54,574 nt of DNA from Lachnospiraceae bacterium (lineage in GTDB: Bacteria > Bacillota > Clostridia > Lachnospirales > Lachnospiraceae). The stretch covers positions 1 to 54,574 of the forward strand of contig CAJTAL010000027.1 of NCBI GenBank assembly GCA_910574285.1. The letters run 5' to 3'. The position numbers were made by a program, and so were the translations under genes. The notes under the pieces were generated by a model. The model searched no databases, was not told where the DNA came from, and worked only from the letters and a program-made list of their open reading frames with translations. Positions 16,841 through 26,228 of this stretch are shown piece after piece (within the stretch, counting starts at the first letter, position 1; the number at the start of each line of letters is the position of its first letter).

Positions 16841-17854
16841 TTATATGTTTTTGCCGATTACTTCGGCTATCTGCCGTATTTCCTTAAGCAGCACGTCATA
16901 TTTCTGAGGTTTCAGTGACTGCGCGCCGTCACAGAGAGCACATTCCGGGTTGTTGTGTACTTCTATCATCAATCCGTCGGCGCCTGCGGCGACAGAGGCT
17001 TTTGCCATAGGCTCTACCAGCCACCATTTGCCGCCTGCATGGCTTGGATCAACAATAACCGGAAGATGGGTGAGTTTGCGCAGGACGGGGATGCTTTGCA
17101 GATCCAGCGTGTTCCGTGTATAAGATTCGAAGGTACGGATGCCGCGTTCGCAGAGAATAACATTCTCATTGCCGGCAGCCATGATGTATTCCGCCGCCAT
17201 AATCCATTCTTCATAGGTGGCATTGAACCCTCTTTTGAGAAGAATCGGGCGGTTAAGACGCCCTAACTGCTTCAGGAGATCGAAGTTCTGCATATTGCGG
17301 GCTCCGATTTGAATCAGATCAACTTTTTCATTAAAGAGATCCAGATGTTCCGGCGACATTAATTCCGTTACGATGGGCAGACCGGTCGCTTCCCTGACTT
17401 TACATAGGATGTCGAGTCCGTCGACGCCCATTCCCTGGAAAGAATAGGGGCTGGTTCTGGGTTTGAAAGCGCCGCCTCTTAAGAGGTTCGCGCCGGAAGC
17501 CTTGGCTGCGTTTGCGATTTCCAGGACTTGTTCATAAGATTCAACGGAGCAGGGACCTGCGATCAGGGCAAGGCTGCCGCCTCCTACTTTGACACCGGAA
17601 ACGTCTATGATGGAGTCCTCCGGATGGAACGCCCGGTTTGCAAGTTTATAGGGTTCCTGGACGTGCATGACTTTATCCACGGCAGAATCCACTTCAAATA
17701 ATTTGGAATCAATCTGTGTGGTATCTCCGATACATCCGATGATCGTCATCTCGGAACCTTCGACGATATGGGTATCCAGTCCCCGTCTCTTTATCATCTG
17801 CTCCACACGGGTGAGATCATCGTGTGTTGCGCGTTGTTTTAGTACAATAATCAT
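16841..17854 (-). CDS. aroF: DAHP synthase, type I-beta (AroF/AroA(G)-like)
   Basis: 337 residues. The enzyme joins phosphoenolpyruvate and erythrose 4-phosphate, the first step of aromatic amino acid synthesis. Residues 1-70 form the small ferredoxin-like regulatory domain ([20 protein letters not shown]) known from the Thermotoga-type enzymes, often a feedback site. The barrel then shows [46 protein letters not shown] and the metal-site [12 protein letters not shown]. It is the first gene of the operon; CAGGAGGATGACAT precedes the start. A divergent promoter region separates it from the phosphopantetheinyl transferase. Confidence 0.95.
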   Translation of the reverse strand: MIIVLKQRATHDDLTRVEQMIKRRGLDTHIVEGSEMTIIGCIGDTTQIDSKLFEVDSAVDKVMHVQEPYKLANRAFHPEDSIIDVSGVKVGGGSLALIAGPCSVESYEQVLEIANAAKASGANLLRGGAFKPRTSPYSFQGMGVDGLDILCKVREATGLPIVTELMSPEHLDLFNEKVDLIQIGARNMQNFDLLKQLGRLNRPILLKRGFNATYEEWIMAAEYIMAAGNENVILCERGIRTFESYTRNTLDLQSIPVLRKLTHLPVIVDPSHAGGKWWLVEPMAKASVAAGADGLMIEVHNNPECALCDGAQSLKPQKYDVLLKEIRQIAEVIGKNI

Positions 17855-18045
17855 ATTATGTCATCCTCCTGAGATGTAATATTATTCGCACTGTAAAATT
17901 TTAGTTGTTTAAAGTGTGAAATCAAAATAATCTTACAGCACAAAAAAACAGTTGTCAACACTTTTTCCTAAAATATGTTACAATATAAACGGTAATTATG
18001 TAATGATGTATTTTAACGAAAATATATATAAGAAGGGAAAAAGGA

Positions 18046-18669
18046 ATGGTTCAGGTCTGGTTTGCGGATATTACTCCATTATTAATAGAAGAAACGTATA
18101 GACGATACTATCAGAAAGCGCCTGCCTGGCGGAAGGAGAAGGCGGATCGCTACAGGTTTGCCAGAGGAAGGGCGCAGAGTATTGGCGTGTGGAGTCTATG
18201 GGAGCATGTCCGCCGAAAATATGATCTGCCGGAGGACACCGTTTACAACCTTTCACATTCCGGAAATTATGTTTTGTGTGCTTTCAGCGACGATAATACG
18301 GCGAAGGTGGGGTGCGACCTGGAGGAAGTGAAAGAATTTCGGGAACCGGTGGCACGAAGATTCTTTTGCCGGAGTGAGTATGATCATATTATGGGAAAAG
18401 ATGAAAAAGACAGGGCGCAGCTATTCTACCGCTACTGGGTTCTGAAAGAGAGCTTTATGAAAGCGACGCGTCAGGGAATGGCGTTGGATATACAGTCTTT
18501 TGAGATCGGGTGGAAGGAAGGAGAAAGACCGGTCCTGATACGAAAGCCCGGAGAGTATCCGCAGGAATATTATTATCAGGAATACAAAAGAGAGGGCGCA
18601 GACGCAGGGATAGCGGTCTGTACGACAGACAGGGAAATTGACAGACGGTTGTATGTGCTGGAATTGTAA
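18046..18669 (+). CDS. Sfp-type 4'-phosphopantetheinyl transferase
   Basis: 207 residues. These enzymes load the phosphopantetheine arm of CoA on to carrier proteins of polyketide, peptide or fatty-acid synthases. The diagnostic blocks are VGCDLEEV (the magnesium-binding GxDxE) and FYRYWVLKESFMKATRQG (the WxxKES block); NLSHSGNYVLCAFS is the CoA-contacting strand. The length is that of the Sfp/HetI class rather than AcpS. No carrier-protein or synthase gene is in the window. AGAAGGGAAAAAGGA precedes the ATG. The GH2 gene follows after 41 bases, perhaps on the same transcript. Confidence 0.92.
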   Translation: MVQVWFADITPLLIEETYRRYYQKAPAWRKEKADRYRFARGRAQSIGVWSLWEHVRRKYDLPEDTVYNLSHSGNYVLCAFSDDNTAKVGCDLEEVKEFREPVARRFFCRSEYDHIMGKDEKDRAQLFYRYWVLKESFMKATRQGMALDIQSFEIGWKEGERPVLIRKPGEYPQEYYYQEYKREGADAGIAVCTTDREIDRRLYVLEL

Positions 18670-18710
18670 AAGGATACATTGGCGGAGATTGTGAGAGGGA
18701 GGGTGCGAAG

Positions 18711-20477
18711 ATGAGGCAGTTGAAGACAAGATGGGCGGATCAGGTGGATAAGGAACACGTGCTGGAGGAATACCCCAGGCCCCTGCTTAAAAGGGACAGT
18801 TATGTGAATCTGAACGGTCTCTGGGATTACGCGATTACGATTGAGAAAGGACGTCCGAGAAGTTATGACGGAAAGATATTGGTCCCCTTTTCTCCGGAAG
18901 CATTTCTGTCAGGAGTGAACAGGCAGCTTCAGCCGGCGGAAACGCTGTGGTATCACAGGGAATTGCCGGATGAGGTAAAAGCTGAGGATGGAAAGAGGTG
19001 GCTGCTGCATTTTGGGGCGGTAGACCAGTATGCTGTGGTGTATGTGAATGGAAAGAGGGCGGCGCGGCATCTCGGCGGTTATCTGCCGTTTACCGTGGAT
19101 GTGACGGATGCCCTGCGGGATGAAAAGAATGAGGTCCTGATTCAGGTGCGGGATTACAGCGATGCATTTTATTATGCCAGAGGAAAGCAGAAACTGCGCA
19201 GAGGCGGTATGTTTTACACCGCGCAGAGCGGTATATGGCAGACGGTATGGATGGAGAAGGTTCCGGATGTGTATATTACAGACATAGTTGCCGCGCCGCT
19301 CTATGACGAGAAAGCATTCCGTATCAAAGTCCTGGTTAGGGACGGCGGCTCAGTGCAGCCTGTAAAGGTAGAGGTCACTGTATCATCGGACGGAATGAAG
19401 CCGGTCCGGGTGAAAGGAAATGCCGGAGAAGAGATCCTGATATCGACGGGGAAGTTTCATGCATGGAGTCCGGAGGATCCGTTCTTATATGATATCAGGG
19501 TTTGTGCGGGAGCAGACTCTGCCGGGAGTTATGCCGCCATGCGGAAGGTTCATGTGGAGAGAGATAAAGAGGGGATACCCAGAATATATCTGAATAACCG
19601 GCCTTACTTTCAAAGAGGGGTTCTGGATCAGGGGTATTGGCCGGAAGGATTATATACGCCGCCTTGTGATGAAGCAATGATCTATGATATCCAGATGATG
19701 AAAGCGCTGGGATTTAATATGCTGAGGAAGCATCTGAAGATCGAGCCCCAGAGATGGTATTACCATTGCGACCGGCTGGGGATGCTGGTATGGCAGGATA
19801 TGGTGAACGGCGGAAGGTCTTACCGTTCCTGGTATGTGACGTATTTGGCGACAGCGATGGAATATTTCCATCTACATATGCCGGATTCTATGCTGTGGCT
19901 TCTTAGAAGGCGGGATGAACGCGGAAGAAAGCAATTTGTTTCTGAGATGAAGGAGACGATCCGACGTCTGTATGGTCATCCGTCCATTGTGACATGGGTG
20001 ATTTTCAATGAGGGATGGGGGCAGTTTCATGCCGGTGAGGTGACGGAGATTGCCAGAGAGGAAGACGATACCAGGCTGATTGACCAGGCAAGCGGATGGT
20101 TTGATCAGGGAGGAGGAGATATGAGGAGTATCCATAATTATTTCTTCCCGTTGGAGATCATTCCGCAGGATCGTGTGACGGTACTGAGTGAATATGGAGG
20201 GTATTCTCTGAGTGTGCCGGAGCATCGGATGTATAGAAAGATCTATGGGTACCGCATCTATCGAAAGCCGGAAGAACTGACGAAGGGATACAGAGGGCTG
20301 ATTGAAAAAAGTGTGCTTCCTAATATTGAGAAAGGATTGTCTGCCGTAATATATACGCAGTTATCGGATGTGGAGGAAGAAGTAAACGGAATTTTGACAT
20401 ATGACAGGAAATTCTTGAAATTAGATGTCGATACGGTCCGGGATTTGAATCAGAAACAGATGTTGACGGACATTTAA
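18711..20477 (+). CDS. Glycoside hydrolase family 2 protein
   Basis: 588 residues, no signal peptide, so cytosolic. The order is a sugar-binding jelly-roll domain (NLNGLWDYAIT... WYHRELPDE... VDQYAVVYVNGK), an immunoglobulin-like domain around 180-280, and a TIM barrel. The acid/base pair is in VTWVIFNEGWGQ (Asn433-Glu434) and the nucleophile in VTVLSEYGGYS (Glu494). GH2 includes beta-galactosidases, glucuronidases and mannosidases; it is shorter than LacZ, and the substrate cannot be fixed. GGGAGGG precedes the start. No sugar transporter lies beside it. Confidence 0.9.
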   Translation: MRQLKTRWADQVDKEHVLEEYPRPLLKRDSYVNLNGLWDYAITIEKGRPRSYDGKILVPFSPEAFLSGVNRQLQPAETLWYHRELPDEVKAEDGKRWLLHFGAVDQYAVVYVNGKRAARHLGGYLPFTVDVTDALRDEKNEVLIQVRDYSDAFYYARGKQKLRRGGMFYTAQSGIWQTVWMEKVPDVYITDIVAAPLYDEKAFRIKVLVRDGGSVQPVKVEVTVSSDGMKPVRVKGNAGEEILISTGKFHAWSPEDPFLYDIRVCAGADSAGSYAAMRKVHVERDKEGIPRIYLNNRPYFQRGVLDQGYWPEGLYTPPCDEAMIYDIQMMKALGFNMLRKHLKIEPQRWYYHCDRLGMLVWQDMVNGGRSYRSWYVTYLATAMEYFHLHMPDSMLWLLRRRDERGRKQFVSEMKETIRRLYGHPSIVTWVIFNEGWGQFHAGEVTEIAREEDDTRLIDQASGWFDQGGGDMRSIHNYFFPLEIIPQDRVTVLSEYGGYSLSVPEHRMYRKIYGYRIYRKPEELTKGYRGLIEKSVLPNIEKGLSAVIYTQLSDVEEEVNGILTYDRKFLKLDVDTVRDLNQKQMLTDI

Positions 20478-20570
20478 GTATTTGTTAGAATAGTCTGAGG
20501 GGAAAAAACAGGGTTTACCTGGAAACTAATAAGTTTACAAAGAGCTCCGAATTAGTAGGGAGGTTAAGCA

Positions 20571-22016
20571 ATGCAGGATTTAACATTTGGTGAGCAGGTT
20601 AAGATTGTTTTGAGCCGTAAGAATATGACGATCAAAGAATTGGCCAAGAAGATTGAGATACGTACGAAGAAGAAAATGTCCCGGCAGAATCTTACGCAGA
20701 GACTGGGAAGAGATAATTTTCAGGAACAGGATATGCGTATGATTGCAGAGATCCTAGGATGCCCGTTCCGGCTGGATATTCTTGGGGACAGTCTGTCTGC
20801 CGAGAAGACGGAAGAACCGTTGACAGACGCAGTGAGAGGACAGACAGAAGAAATATCTGAAAAGGGCCTGGAGCAGGCGGATCATCAGACAGAAGAAGCA
20901 CCGGAAAGGCAGCCGGAGGGAGAGGCAGACGGGGAAGGCGTTAAGGAATCGGAAGAAGCGGCGCCGGAGGAGTCCGGAAATGACGAAACAGAAGGAACAG
21001 GTAAAGATAAGACGGCTGCAGTATCACATGAGAGAGATATTACGATAGGCGAACTGGTTGATATACATAAAGAATTGGACGAGATGATAGAGAGAGCAAC
21101 CGGCGAACTTCCGAAACTGGAAGAACACCTGGAAGAGGAGCATAGGGAAGAACAGCCGGCACAAGTGTATGAACCGGCCGGATATGACGATCCGAATCAG
21201 CAAATCCAGACACAGCAGGAAGAACCGGCGGAGAATGATATTTCTGCAGAGGAGAGAGAACCGATTGAGAAACTTCTGGAAGAGATAGAGAGCATGGAGA
21301 GCGAAGACAAAAAGGAAGAAAGGCAGGAAGAAAAACCAGAGAATCAGGCAGAGAAACCCCATGGATGGAGAGCTTATTTCATGCAGCGGTTTAAGAAGAA
21401 GGGAAAAGATCAGCCGGTTCATAACGAAGAACCGCGCGCGGAGAACAGTACCGCTGAAGACAGCCGTACAGACGGCAGCCATTCTGAGAATGCATACGGT
21501 GAAAGCGGATATGCGGAAAGCAGATATGCAGAGAGCGGATATACTGAGAATATGTATGAAGAAACCGGCTATGGGGAGAGTGTATACACTGAGAATACAT
21601 ATGAAGAAACCGGCTATGGAGAGAATGGATATACTGAGAATCTATATGAAAAAACCGGTTATGCAGAGAGCGGATATACTGGACATACATATCCGGAAAA
21701 TGGCTATGGCGGGATGTATGCAGAAGACAGTCAGAGTGTGGAGTATGCAAAAGATCCTTACGCAGAAACCGGATATCTGCAGGAGGCGCCCCAGGAGGAG
21801 GAAGAGGAAGAGAAGGGCGAACGGAATCCATATACCGGAAAGGAGTATGAAACGAACAGTGTCCGTATGCATCCTTCCAGAATAGGGTATGTACAGGTGT
21901 ATGACAGATCGAACCATGAGTGGACGGATATGACGGAATGGGCATTTTTAGGATATCAGGAGCGGAAGAAGCAGCTTCTCGGCAAGGATTATGATCCGCC
22001 GATATACCTGGATTAG
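20571..22016 (+). CDS. HTH protein with acidic linker and Tyr-Gly repeats
   Basis: 481 residues. Residues 1-75 look like a divergent Cro/C1-type DNA-binding domain (FGEQVKIVLSRKNMTIKELA...SRQNLTQRLGRDNF...MIAEILGCPFRLDIL). Residues 80-300 are highly acidic and rich in Glu, Gln and Pro. Residues 308-386 hold about a dozen imperfect repeats on the theme YxESGYxEN/YEETGYGE. The last 70 residues (NPYTGKEYETNSVRMHPSRI then YDRSNHEWTDMTEWAFLGYQ) are ordered and look conserved. No signal peptide. GGGAGGTTAAGCA precedes the ATG. The function is unknown; a cytosolic scaffold or DNA-associated regulator is a guess. Confidence 0.75.
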   Translation: MQDLTFGEQVKIVLSRKNMTIKELAKKIEIRTKKKMSRQNLTQRLGRDNFQEQDMRMIAEILGCPFRLDILGDSLSAEKTEEPLTDAVRGQTEEISEKGLEQADHQTEEAPERQPEGEADGEGVKESEEAAPEESGNDETEGTGKDKTAAVSHERDITIGELVDIHKELDEMIERATGELPKLEEHLEEEHREEQPAQVYEPAGYDDPNQQIQTQQEEPAENDISAEEREPIEKLLEEIESMESEDKKEERQEEKPENQAEKPHGWRAYFMQRFKKKGKDQPVHNEEPRAENSTAEDSRTDGSHSENAYGESGYAESRYAESGYTENMYEETGYGESVYTENTYEETGYGENGYTENLYEKTGYAESGYTGHTYPENGYGGMYAEDSQSVEYAKDPYAETGYLQEAPQEEEEEEKGERNPYTGKEYETNSVRMHPSRIGYVQVYDRSNHEWTDMTEWAFLGYQERKKQLLGKDYDPPIYLD

Positions 22017-22111
22017 AGATGATACAGACGGAATGATTTGTAAAAAGAGTGGTATTTTTCAACATCCTGGGGAATAGATTGTGATAAGAAACCAGGATTG
22101 GAAGTGAAGGA

Positions 22112-23116
22112 TTGAAGCGTTTTATTCGTTATCTGTACGAATATGAACATGGAAGAAGACTGCGTAACGTAGGATTTGTTAAAGCCGAGCAGAGTGAAGA
22201 TGAATGTACACTGCACATCCATGGAAAAGGGCTGCATATGGAGGGAGAACGGAAGCTGACGGTATATCTCTTCTTTAATGCAGGGAACGAATGTGTGGGA
22301 ATATGGCAGGGAACCATAGATAATGTGAACCCTGCCATTAATTACAGGCTGCATTATACGGAAGAGGATGCAGGAAGTCCGGAGAATTTTCAGGCGATAG
22401 ACGGGATTATACTGGAAAGCGAGATGGGACATAAGTATGCCGCCGTCTGGGATGATAAAGCAGTGGATATAGGAAATATGCGTGTCCTGGATCCGGCAAA
22501 GGAAAGAGAGATACCGCGGGAAGAAATCCGGCAGAAAGAACCTGAACCTGTGCGGAAAGAAGAAATCCGGCAGAGAGAACCTGAACCTGTGCGGGAAGAA
22601 GATTACAGATTAGAATCTGTAATGCAAAGAGAGCCTCAGGAGGATTGGAATAATCCAGAGCCGCGGCAGGAAGATGAGGATGAGATGCGAGATGAATCTG
22701 AGCCGATGCAGGAAGCAGTAGGGGATTCTCAGAAAGCCGACGCAGAATCCCAGGAAACCTGCGGGCAGGAAGAGGAACAGGAGAGATCGGTGCAAAGAGA
22801 TTGTCAATGTACCAAGATTCAGAGAAATGATCTTGCAAGGCTTCCGAGATGTGAATGGAAATGGGCGAATAATAGTTTCCTGCTCCATGGATATTATAAT
22901 TATCACCACCTGGCGTTAATTCACGAGGGAAATAGATTCTTACTGGGAGTTCCGGGAATCTATCATCCGCAGGAGGCGAAGGCGGCAAATGTGTTCGGAT
23001 TCACGGAATTTATTCCCGTTCGGGACATGGAGGTTGACCTGACAGACGAGGAAGGGAACGGACGGGATCAGTTCGGATATTGGTGCAGACCGGTAAAGAA
23101 ACCGCTGAAGATGTAA
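22112..23116 (+). CDS. DUF6128-like protein of unknown function
   Basis: 334 residues. The N-terminal 110 residues form a beta-rich domain (FIRYLYEYEHGRRLRNVGFV, CTLHIHGKGLHMEGERKLTVY). A charged middle carries a 14-residue tandem repeat (EEIRQKEPEPVRKE then EEIRQREPEPVREE) and long Glu/Gln runs. The C-terminal 95 residues (NDLARLPRCEWKWANNSFLL, HGYYNYHHLALIHEGNRFLL, GVPGIYHPQEAKAANVFGF) match a domain I associate with Lachnospiraceae proteins labelled DUF6128. The start is TTG with GGAAG 7 bases upstream. It follows the Tyr-Gly repeat protein and shares its plan of ordered ends and an acidic middle, so the two may work together. Confidence 0.65.
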   Translation: MKRFIRYLYEYEHGRRLRNVGFVKAEQSEDECTLHIHGKGLHMEGERKLTVYLFFNAGNECVGIWQGTIDNVNPAINYRLHYTEEDAGSPENFQAIDGIILESEMGHKYAAVWDDKAVDIGNMRVLDPAKEREIPREEIRQKEPEPVRKEEIRQREPEPVREEDYRLESVMQREPQEDWNNPEPRQEDEDEMRDESEPMQEAVGDSQKADAESQETCGQEEEQERSVQRDCQCTKIQRNDLARLPRCEWKWANNSFLLHGYYNYHHLALIHEGNRFLLGVPGIYHPQEAKAANVFGFTEFIPVRDMEVDLTDEEGNGRDQFGYWCRPVKKPLKM

Positions 23117-23195
23117 AAAGTGCAGAGTGACGATATATTCGGTACTGTTAGTTCAAAGATGAACGTGTCAGTACACTAGGATTCAGGAGAAAGAC

Positions 23196-23723
23196 ATGCA
23201 AAGTATCGATGAGAAATATATGAAAGAGGCAGTCCGGCAGGCGAAAAAAGCCTATGGGATCGGAGAAGTGCCCATTGGCTGTGTGATTGTATATGAGGAT
23301 AAAATCATAGGCAGGGGATATAACAGGAGGACGGTAGATAAGAATACGCTGGCACATGCGGAACTTATTGCGATCAGAAAGGCATGTAAGAAGATAGGAG
23401 ACTGGAGGCTGGAAGGCTGTACGATGTATGTGACGCTGGAACCTTGCCAGATGTGTTCCGGTGCGATCGTACAGTCCAGAATACCAAGAGTCGTCATAGG
23501 GTGTATGAATCCTAAGGCAGGCTGTGCGGGATCCATATTGAATCTGCTTCAGGTGGAAGAGTTCAACCATCAGACGGAATTGACAAAGGGAGTCTTAGAG
23601 GAAGAATGCAGCCAGATGATGAAAGCATTTTTCAAAGAACTGAGGGAATCGAAGAAGGAAAAGAAGGAAAAACAGGATAATCAGGATAAAAAAAGCGATA
23701 TCCCGGATGAGATATCACCATAA
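23196..23723 (+). CDS. tadA: tRNA-specific adenosine deaminase
   Basis: 175 residues. TadA converts A34 to inosine in tRNA-Arg(ACG). The zinc site is HAELIAIRKA (His-Ala-Glu) and TLEPCQMCSGAIVQSRI (Pro-Cys-x-x-Cys), and GCMNPKAGCAGSILNLL with FFKELRESKK completes the tRNA-binding surface. The C terminus has a lysine-rich tail of about 20 residues beyond the usual end. AGGAGAAAGAC precedes the start. In many Bacillota tadA lies next to the SRP RNA gene, as it does here. Confidence 0.95.
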   Translation: MQSIDEKYMKEAVRQAKKAYGIGEVPIGCVIVYEDKIIGRGYNRRTVDKNTLAHAELIAIRKACKKIGDWRLEGCTMYVTLEPCQMCSGAIVQSRIPRVVIGCMNPKAGCAGSILNLLQVEEFNHQTELTKGVLEEECSQMMKAFFKELRESKKEKKEKQDNQDKKSDIPDEISP

Positions 23724-23769
23724 TATCGTTCAATGAGGGCAAGATATATAGAAATATGTATCCTGCTCT

Positions 23770-24036
23770 TTTACGTGCATTGCGCTTCGAACACAGATTC
23801 CCAGACGTTACCTTGACAGTTAACTCAGCCCAGGCACCCTTACGGCACCCGGAAGATTCTGCTTAGTGCTGCTTCGTTCCCGACCTGACACGGTTCACAG
23901 AGTTCCGTCGCGTAAGACCCAAACATCAACGCCACTTATCAAGGGCAGCTCCACAAATCCATGCCCTCAGCGCAATATCACCCCTGCTATAGCGGATTGC
24001 AGGTACAAGGTACCGCTAACACCCCGGCTGCACGGT
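23770..24036 (-). ncRNA. ffs: Signal recognition particle RNA, large type
   Basis: On the minus strand the conserved SRP core reads CCGTGTCAGGTCGGGAACGA followed by AGCAGCACTAAG, which is helix 8 with its GGAA-type tetraloop and symmetric and asymmetric loops. The transcript starts near GTGCAGCCGGGGTGTTAGCG with the Alu-domain motifs of Bacillus-type RNA, and its 5' CCGTGCA pairs with TGCACGT at the 3' side. The length of about 267 bases fits the large form. The ends are estimates. Confidence 0.9.
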
Positions 24037-24206
24037 AATTAATTGTACTGTATAACGAGGAAAATGTCAACGGGGTGCGGAGCGGTTTTTGTATTTAATT
24101 CATGTTGTGCCGGAAGGAGAATACTGTTATAGTAACATATAAAGGAAAATATAAGGGAAAATTTCCGGAATATACGATGCTATCAGGGATAAGGAGTATA
24201 TGAGTG

Positions 24207-26003
24207 ATGAAGATATTATTGGCGGCGGTAAATGCAAAATACATACATTCGAACCTGGCCGTATACTGTCTTCGCGCGTATGCGCAGAAGTATCTGGACA
24301 GGCAGAAAGAGTCTGGTATGCATCTGCTGGATGCAGAGATTGAAGTTGCAGAATATACGATTAACCAGCAGACCGACGATATCCTGGCAGATATCTATAA
24401 GAGAAAACCATGCGTCTTATGCTTCTCCTGCTATATCTGGAATATGGAATATGCGGAGGCTCTTGCCAGGGAATTGGGGAAGATCAGACCGGACATGCCT
24501 ATATGGCTGGGCGGTCCGGAGGTGTCTTATGACGCGGCAGATGTATTGACACGTATTCCGGCTGTCAAAGGAATCATGAAGGGAGAAGGAGAAGAGACAT
24601 TCGCAGAATTATGTGAGATGTATTGTATATGCGGCGCGGAAGAGGGGGACGGTCCAGACGCCGGATATGCAAAGGCAGATGAGAATGAAAGACTGGCAAA
24701 GATCGAAGGCATCTCGTACCGGGACGGAGACGGCGGGATCAAGAATAACAGATGGCGCCGTGTTATGGATCTTAGCAGCCTCCCTTTTGTATATACTCAG
24801 TCCGGATTGGAATTAAGTAATAAGATCATCTATTATGAAAGCAGCAGAGGGTGCCCGTTCTCCTGCAGTTATTGTCTGTCTTCTGTGGATAAGCAGTTAA
24901 GGTTCCGTGATCTTGACCTGGTTCGAAAGGAGATTCAGTTTTTTATCGATCAGGGAGTGCCGCAGGTGAAGTTTGTGGACAGGACATTTAACTGTAAGCA
25001 TGAGCATGCGGTTTCCATATGGCGTTATATCGCAGAGCATGACAGAGGGATTACGAATTTTCATTTTGAGGTGGCAGCAGATCTCCTGAATGAGGAAGAG
25101 CTGGAAATACTGGGCGGGATGCGTCCGGGCTTGGTGCAGTTGGAGATAGGGGTACAGTCTACGAATCCTGATACGATCCGCGAGATTCGGCGGGTGATGG
25201 ATTTTTCCAGAGTCAGGAATGCGGTGAACCGTATTCGGAAAGGGAGGAATATTCACCAGCATCTGGATTTGATTGCGGGACTGCCCTGTGAAGATATCAA
25301 AAGCTTTGCGAGATCCTTTGATGATGTCTATGCGCTTAAGCCGGAGCAGCTACAGTTAGGGTTTTTGAAGGTACTGAAAGGCTCTTACATGGAGGAGAAG
25401 CGGCAGGAGTACGGGCTTGTCTGCCAGGACAGGACGCCGTATGAGGTGCTGTATACCAGATGGATGTCTTATGAAGATATGATACGGCTTAAGGGCGTGG
25501 AAGAGATGGTGGAAGTCTACTATAACAGCGGGCAGTTCAGGAATACGCTGGAGGCATTAGAGGCCAGATTTTCGTCGGCTTTCTCTATGTATGACGGTTT
25601 GTACCGGTTCTATGAGAAGAATGGATACGAAAAGCAGCAGCATAAGCGCAGTGCGCGTTATGAGATATTATTGGAGTATATCAAGAGCAGTGTCGATGAG
25701 AGTGGCGGCGAGACGGAGTATTTTCGGGAGCTTTTGACTTATGATTATTATCTGCGAGAGAATGCCAAGAGCCGTCCGGATTTTGCGGGCGAGTATAAGG
25801 TCCCGAAGGAAACTCTCCGGGTTTTTTATGAGAAGGAGGAATCAGAGCACAGGTATCTGCCGGCATATACGGGATACGACCGGAATCAGATGCGTAAGAT
25901 GACACATTTGGAGTATTTCGCGCGGCTGGGGAAATATGTTTTATTCGATTACAAAGAACGGGACGTATTGAGTAAGGATGCGAGAACTTGTGAAGTATGT
26001 TGA
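24207..26003 (+). CDS. B12-binding radical SAM protein (DUF4080)
   Basis: 598 residues. The N-terminal 130 residues resemble a cobalamin-binding Rossmann fold (ILLAAVNAKYIHSNLAVYCL, LCFSCYIWNMEYAEALA, IWLGGPEVSYDAADVL). The radical SAM cluster motif is SSRGCPFSCSYCLSSVD (CxxxCxxC), followed by VKFVDRTFNC, LVQLEIGVQSTNPDTI and HLDLIAGLPCED. The C-terminal 200 residues correspond to DUF4080. The reaction is unknown. AAGGAG is 10 bases before the ATG at 24207 and 7 before an in-frame GTG at 24204, so either could start. Confidence 0.88.
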   Translation: MKILLAAVNAKYIHSNLAVYCLRAYAQKYLDRQKESGMHLLDAEIEVAEYTINQQTDDILADIYKRKPCVLCFSCYIWNMEYAEALARELGKIRPDMPIWLGGPEVSYDAADVLTRIPAVKGIMKGEGEETFAELCEMYCICGAEEGDGPDAGYAKADENERLAKIEGISYRDGDGGIKNNRWRRVMDLSSLPFVYTQSGLELSNKIIYYESSRGCPFSCSYCLSSVDKQLRFRDLDLVRKEIQFFIDQGVPQVKFVDRTFNCKHEHAVSIWRYIAEHDRGITNFHFEVAADLLNEEELEILGGMRPGLVQLEIGVQSTNPDTIREIRRVMDFSRVRNAVNRIRKGRNIHQHLDLIAGLPCEDIKSFARSFDDVYALKPEQLQLGFLKVLKGSYMEEKRQEYGLVCQDRTPYEVLYTRWMSYEDMIRLKGVEEMVEVYYNSGQFRNTLEALEARFSSAFSMYDGLYRFYEKNGYEKQQHKRSARYEILLEYIKSSVDESGGETEYFRELLTYDYYLRENAKSRPDFAGEYKVPKETLRVFYEKEESEHRYLPAYTGYDRNQMRKMTHLEYFARLGKYVLFDYKERDVLSKDARTCEVC

Positions 26004-26048
26004 ATAGCTCTTTATCTGCATTTTCAGTGGGGATTATTGAGATTGTTG

Positions 26049-26077
26049 TTGAATCAAGGGTAAAAAAGTGATAATCT
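26049..26077 (+). promoter_or_regulatory. Promoter in front of the putative toxin
   Basis: TTGAAT and TAATCT with exactly 17 bp between them. Transcription would begin about a dozen bases before the ATG at 26097. Confidence 0.5.
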
Positions 26078-26096
26078 ATATTCGTATGATATTGTC

Positions 26097-26192
26097 ATGC
26101 AGGAAATTGGGATATTAGTATTGCTTATATCTTTTGGTAGTTTAGTTGTTACGTTTCTTGCCTTTCTCGATAAGAGGAACAAGAAGAAATAA
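26097..26192 (+). CDS. Putative holin-like type I toxin, 31 residues
   Basis: The frame reads MQEIGILVLLISFGSLVVTF then LAFLDKRNKKK. A single membrane helix with a short N terminus and a lysine-rich tail is the pattern of the TxpA/BsrG and putative holin-like toxins of Bacillota (LMISFGxLVVxLL...KKK). Such peptides depolarise or disturb the membrane and are silenced by an antisense RNA that overlaps their 3' end. A good promoter lies just upstream and a terminator-like hairpin at 26258, but no ribosome site is visible before the ATG, which lowers confidence. No antisense promoter was confirmed. Confidence 0.55.
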   Translation: MQEIGILVLLISFGSLVVTFLAFLDKRNKKK

Positions 26193-26228
26193 AAATGCCT
26201 ATCCTGTCTGCCAACAGAATAGGTGGTG

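Noticed and set aside
16841-17854. KDO-8-phosphate synthase instead of DAHP synthase
   Set aside because: The ferredoxin-like N-terminal domain and the adjacent aroB fit DAHP synthase, and no lipopolysaccharide genes are expected in this kind of organism.
18046-20477. Start of a natural-product gene cluster, suggested by the phosphopantetheinyl transferase
   Set aside because: No carrier protein, condensing enzyme or peptide synthetase lies nearby; the next gene is a GH2 glycosidase.
21391-22065. Long open frame on the minus strand opposite the Tyr-Gly repeat gene
   Set aside because: It mirrors the codon repeats of the plus-strand gene, is His/Ser/Arg-rich without domain pattern, and has no ribosome site.
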